7,202 bases of DNA from CBFDBT01 sp965603115 (lineage in GTDB: Bacteria > Pseudomonadota > Alphaproteobacteria > Sphingomonadales > Kordiimonadaceae), in the NCBI GenBank assembly GCA_965603115.1, contig CBFDBT010000142.1:1-7202 (forward strand), in the 5' to 3' direction. The notes beneath the pieces were generated by a model that searched no databases, was not told the DNA's origin, and saw only the letters and a list, made by a program, of their open reading frames with translations. This document shows positions 6,746 through 7,202 of the stretch, piece by piece. The position numbers and the translations under genes are program-made. The number at the start of each line of letters is the position of its first letter. Within the stretch, counting starts at the first letter, position 1.

Positions 6746-6765
6746 GCCCACAAGTGACAGTGGGC
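6746..6765. repeat. Palindrome in the sdh leader (possible operator or RNA hairpin)
   Basis: GCCCAC (6746-6751) and GTGGGC (6760-6765) form a perfect 6-bp inverted repeat with an 8-base centre, 38 bases upstream of the sdhC start. There is no T-run on either strand, so it is not a terminator. It could bind a dimeric regulator or fold in the sdh mRNA leader. A chance match is possible at this length. Confidence 0.35.
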
Positions 6766-6936
6766 CGTTCGACATCCCTTTTAGACCCTAACACTATCTA
6801 ACCGCAAGCCTTTGTTGATGAAATAATTTTTAGTGCGCATAAAAATCTATACTTCATTTTAATTTACCGCTAGACACTCGCGTCATTATGTTGTTTCTAT
6901 ACCTTAAGTTGACTATGGAAATTCAGGGTTTATTTC

Positions 6937-6944
6937 GGGGGAAA
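6937..6944 (+). promoter_or_regulatory. Shine-Dalgarno site supporting a TTG start
   Basis: The G-run GGGGGAAA ends 4 bases before TTG 6949, placing its purine core at normal spacing. No in-frame ATG or GTG exists between the upstream stop at 6910-6912 and this TTG. Confidence 0.6.
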
Positions 6945-6948
6945 TATT

Positions 6949-7202
6949 TTGAAGATCATTTTATTCTGCTGGCTTTTGCTTACGAGCTTGGCCCCGCCAT
7001 CCTTTGCTGAGGATGTTAGCCCTGCCATGCTTCCCTCTGATATTCCCGTGGAAGCTTTTGCACGACTGAGTGACGGCGAACAGATGAAAATGTCACCCGA
7101 TGCCACGCTAATTGCTTACATTGCCCCCTATAAAGGCCGCAAGCACATCATGGTGCAAAAGCTGGATGGTAGTAAGCCCAAGCTCCTTCCACCCATCAAA
7201 GA
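6949..7202 (+). CDS. Secreted S9-family (prolyl oligopeptidase-like) peptidase, N-terminal part
   Basis: The first 84 residues are visible and the frame runs off the window. Residues 1-20 form a signal peptide: Lys2, hydrophobic core ILFCWLLLTSL, and likely cleavage after SFA before EDV. This suggests export to the periplasm or cell surface. Next comes IPVEAFARLSDGEQMKMSPDATLIAYI (32-58), the start typical of S9-family peptidases related to acylaminoacyl-peptidases. There the FaRLpdgeqmklSPDG.r.AYi strand opens the beta-propeller domain. The catalytic alpha/beta-hydrolase domain would be some 350 or more residues further on and is not in view. TTG is the start because it is the only position that keeps the signal peptide and fits the GGGGG ribosome-binding site. 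The family call rests on the propeller start alone; a non-peptidase WD40-like/TolB-type propeller protein is the alternative. Confidence 0.75.
   Translation, partial: MKIILFCWLLLTSLAPPSFAEDVSPAMLPSDIPVEAFARLSDGEQMKMSPDATLIAYIAPYKGRKHIMVQKLDGSKPKLLPPIK

Larger units (their letters stand above)
6709..6948. promoter_or_regulatory. Divergent regulatory spacer between sdhC and the S9 peptidase gene
   Basis: This 240-base stretch holds no supported gene and must contain the leftward sdh promoter and the rightward peptidase promoter. Leftward, TTGCGG followed 16 bases later by TCTAAA is a weak candidate for sdh. Rightward, TATACT at 6848-6853 is a good -10 box but lacks a clear -35 box. The part next to sdhC carries a palindrome at 6746-6765. 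The right end holds the GGGGGAAA ribosome-binding site of the peptidase gene. Individual promoters cannot be fixed by eye. Confidence 0.4.

Noticed and set aside
6909..6936. TTGACT with TATTTC as the peptidase promoter
   Set aside because: Transcription would start only a few bases before TTG 6949 and would cut away the ribosome-binding site.

Overview
The window is a stretch of chromosome from an alphaproteobacterium. The evidence is an sdhC-sdhD-sdhA-sdhB operon with alphaproteobacterial-type subunits, an AFG1/ZapE-type ATPase of the alphaproteobacterial form, and an alphaproteobacterial-style flagellin. Base composition looks moderate (mid-40s % GC by eye), with AT-rich spacers. Nothing here identifies genus or habitat. 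There are no tRNAs, rRNAs, CRISPR arrays, insertion sequences or phage genes.

Layout, left to right: (1) the tail of a 2-oxoglutarate/Fe(II) oxygenase on the + strand, with an in-frame TAG just inside the window edge, so it is probably a broken gene or carries a sequence error; its 3' end overlaps the next gene. (2) zapE on the - strand. (3) An AT-rich divergent spacer, then a + strand alpha/beta-hydrolase-fold protein whose oxyanion, nucleophile and histidine positions all look substituted. (4) A short, single flagellin gene on the - strand, convergent with the hydrolase, with its own good sigma-70-like promoter. (5) A strong hairpin terminator, then the - strand operon sdhCDAB, read from about 6708 down to 3358. 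(6) A 240-base divergent spacer with a small palindrome in the sdh leader. (7) The start of a + strand secreted S9-family (prolyl oligopeptidase-like) peptidase that begins with TTG and runs off the window.

The metabolic core is complex II: SdhA (FAD) and SdhB (three Fe-S clusters) oxidise succinate, and SdhC/SdhD anchor them in the inner membrane and pass electrons to quinone. All diagnostic cofactor residues are present. From general knowledge, zapE often lies near TCA-cycle genes in alphaproteobacteria, so the hydrolase and flagellin pair looks like an interruption of a conserved neighbourhood. I see no clear new multi-gene system. The items most worth a second look are the degenerate hydrolase, the atypical flagellin with a housekeeping-type promoter, and the interrupted oxygenase.
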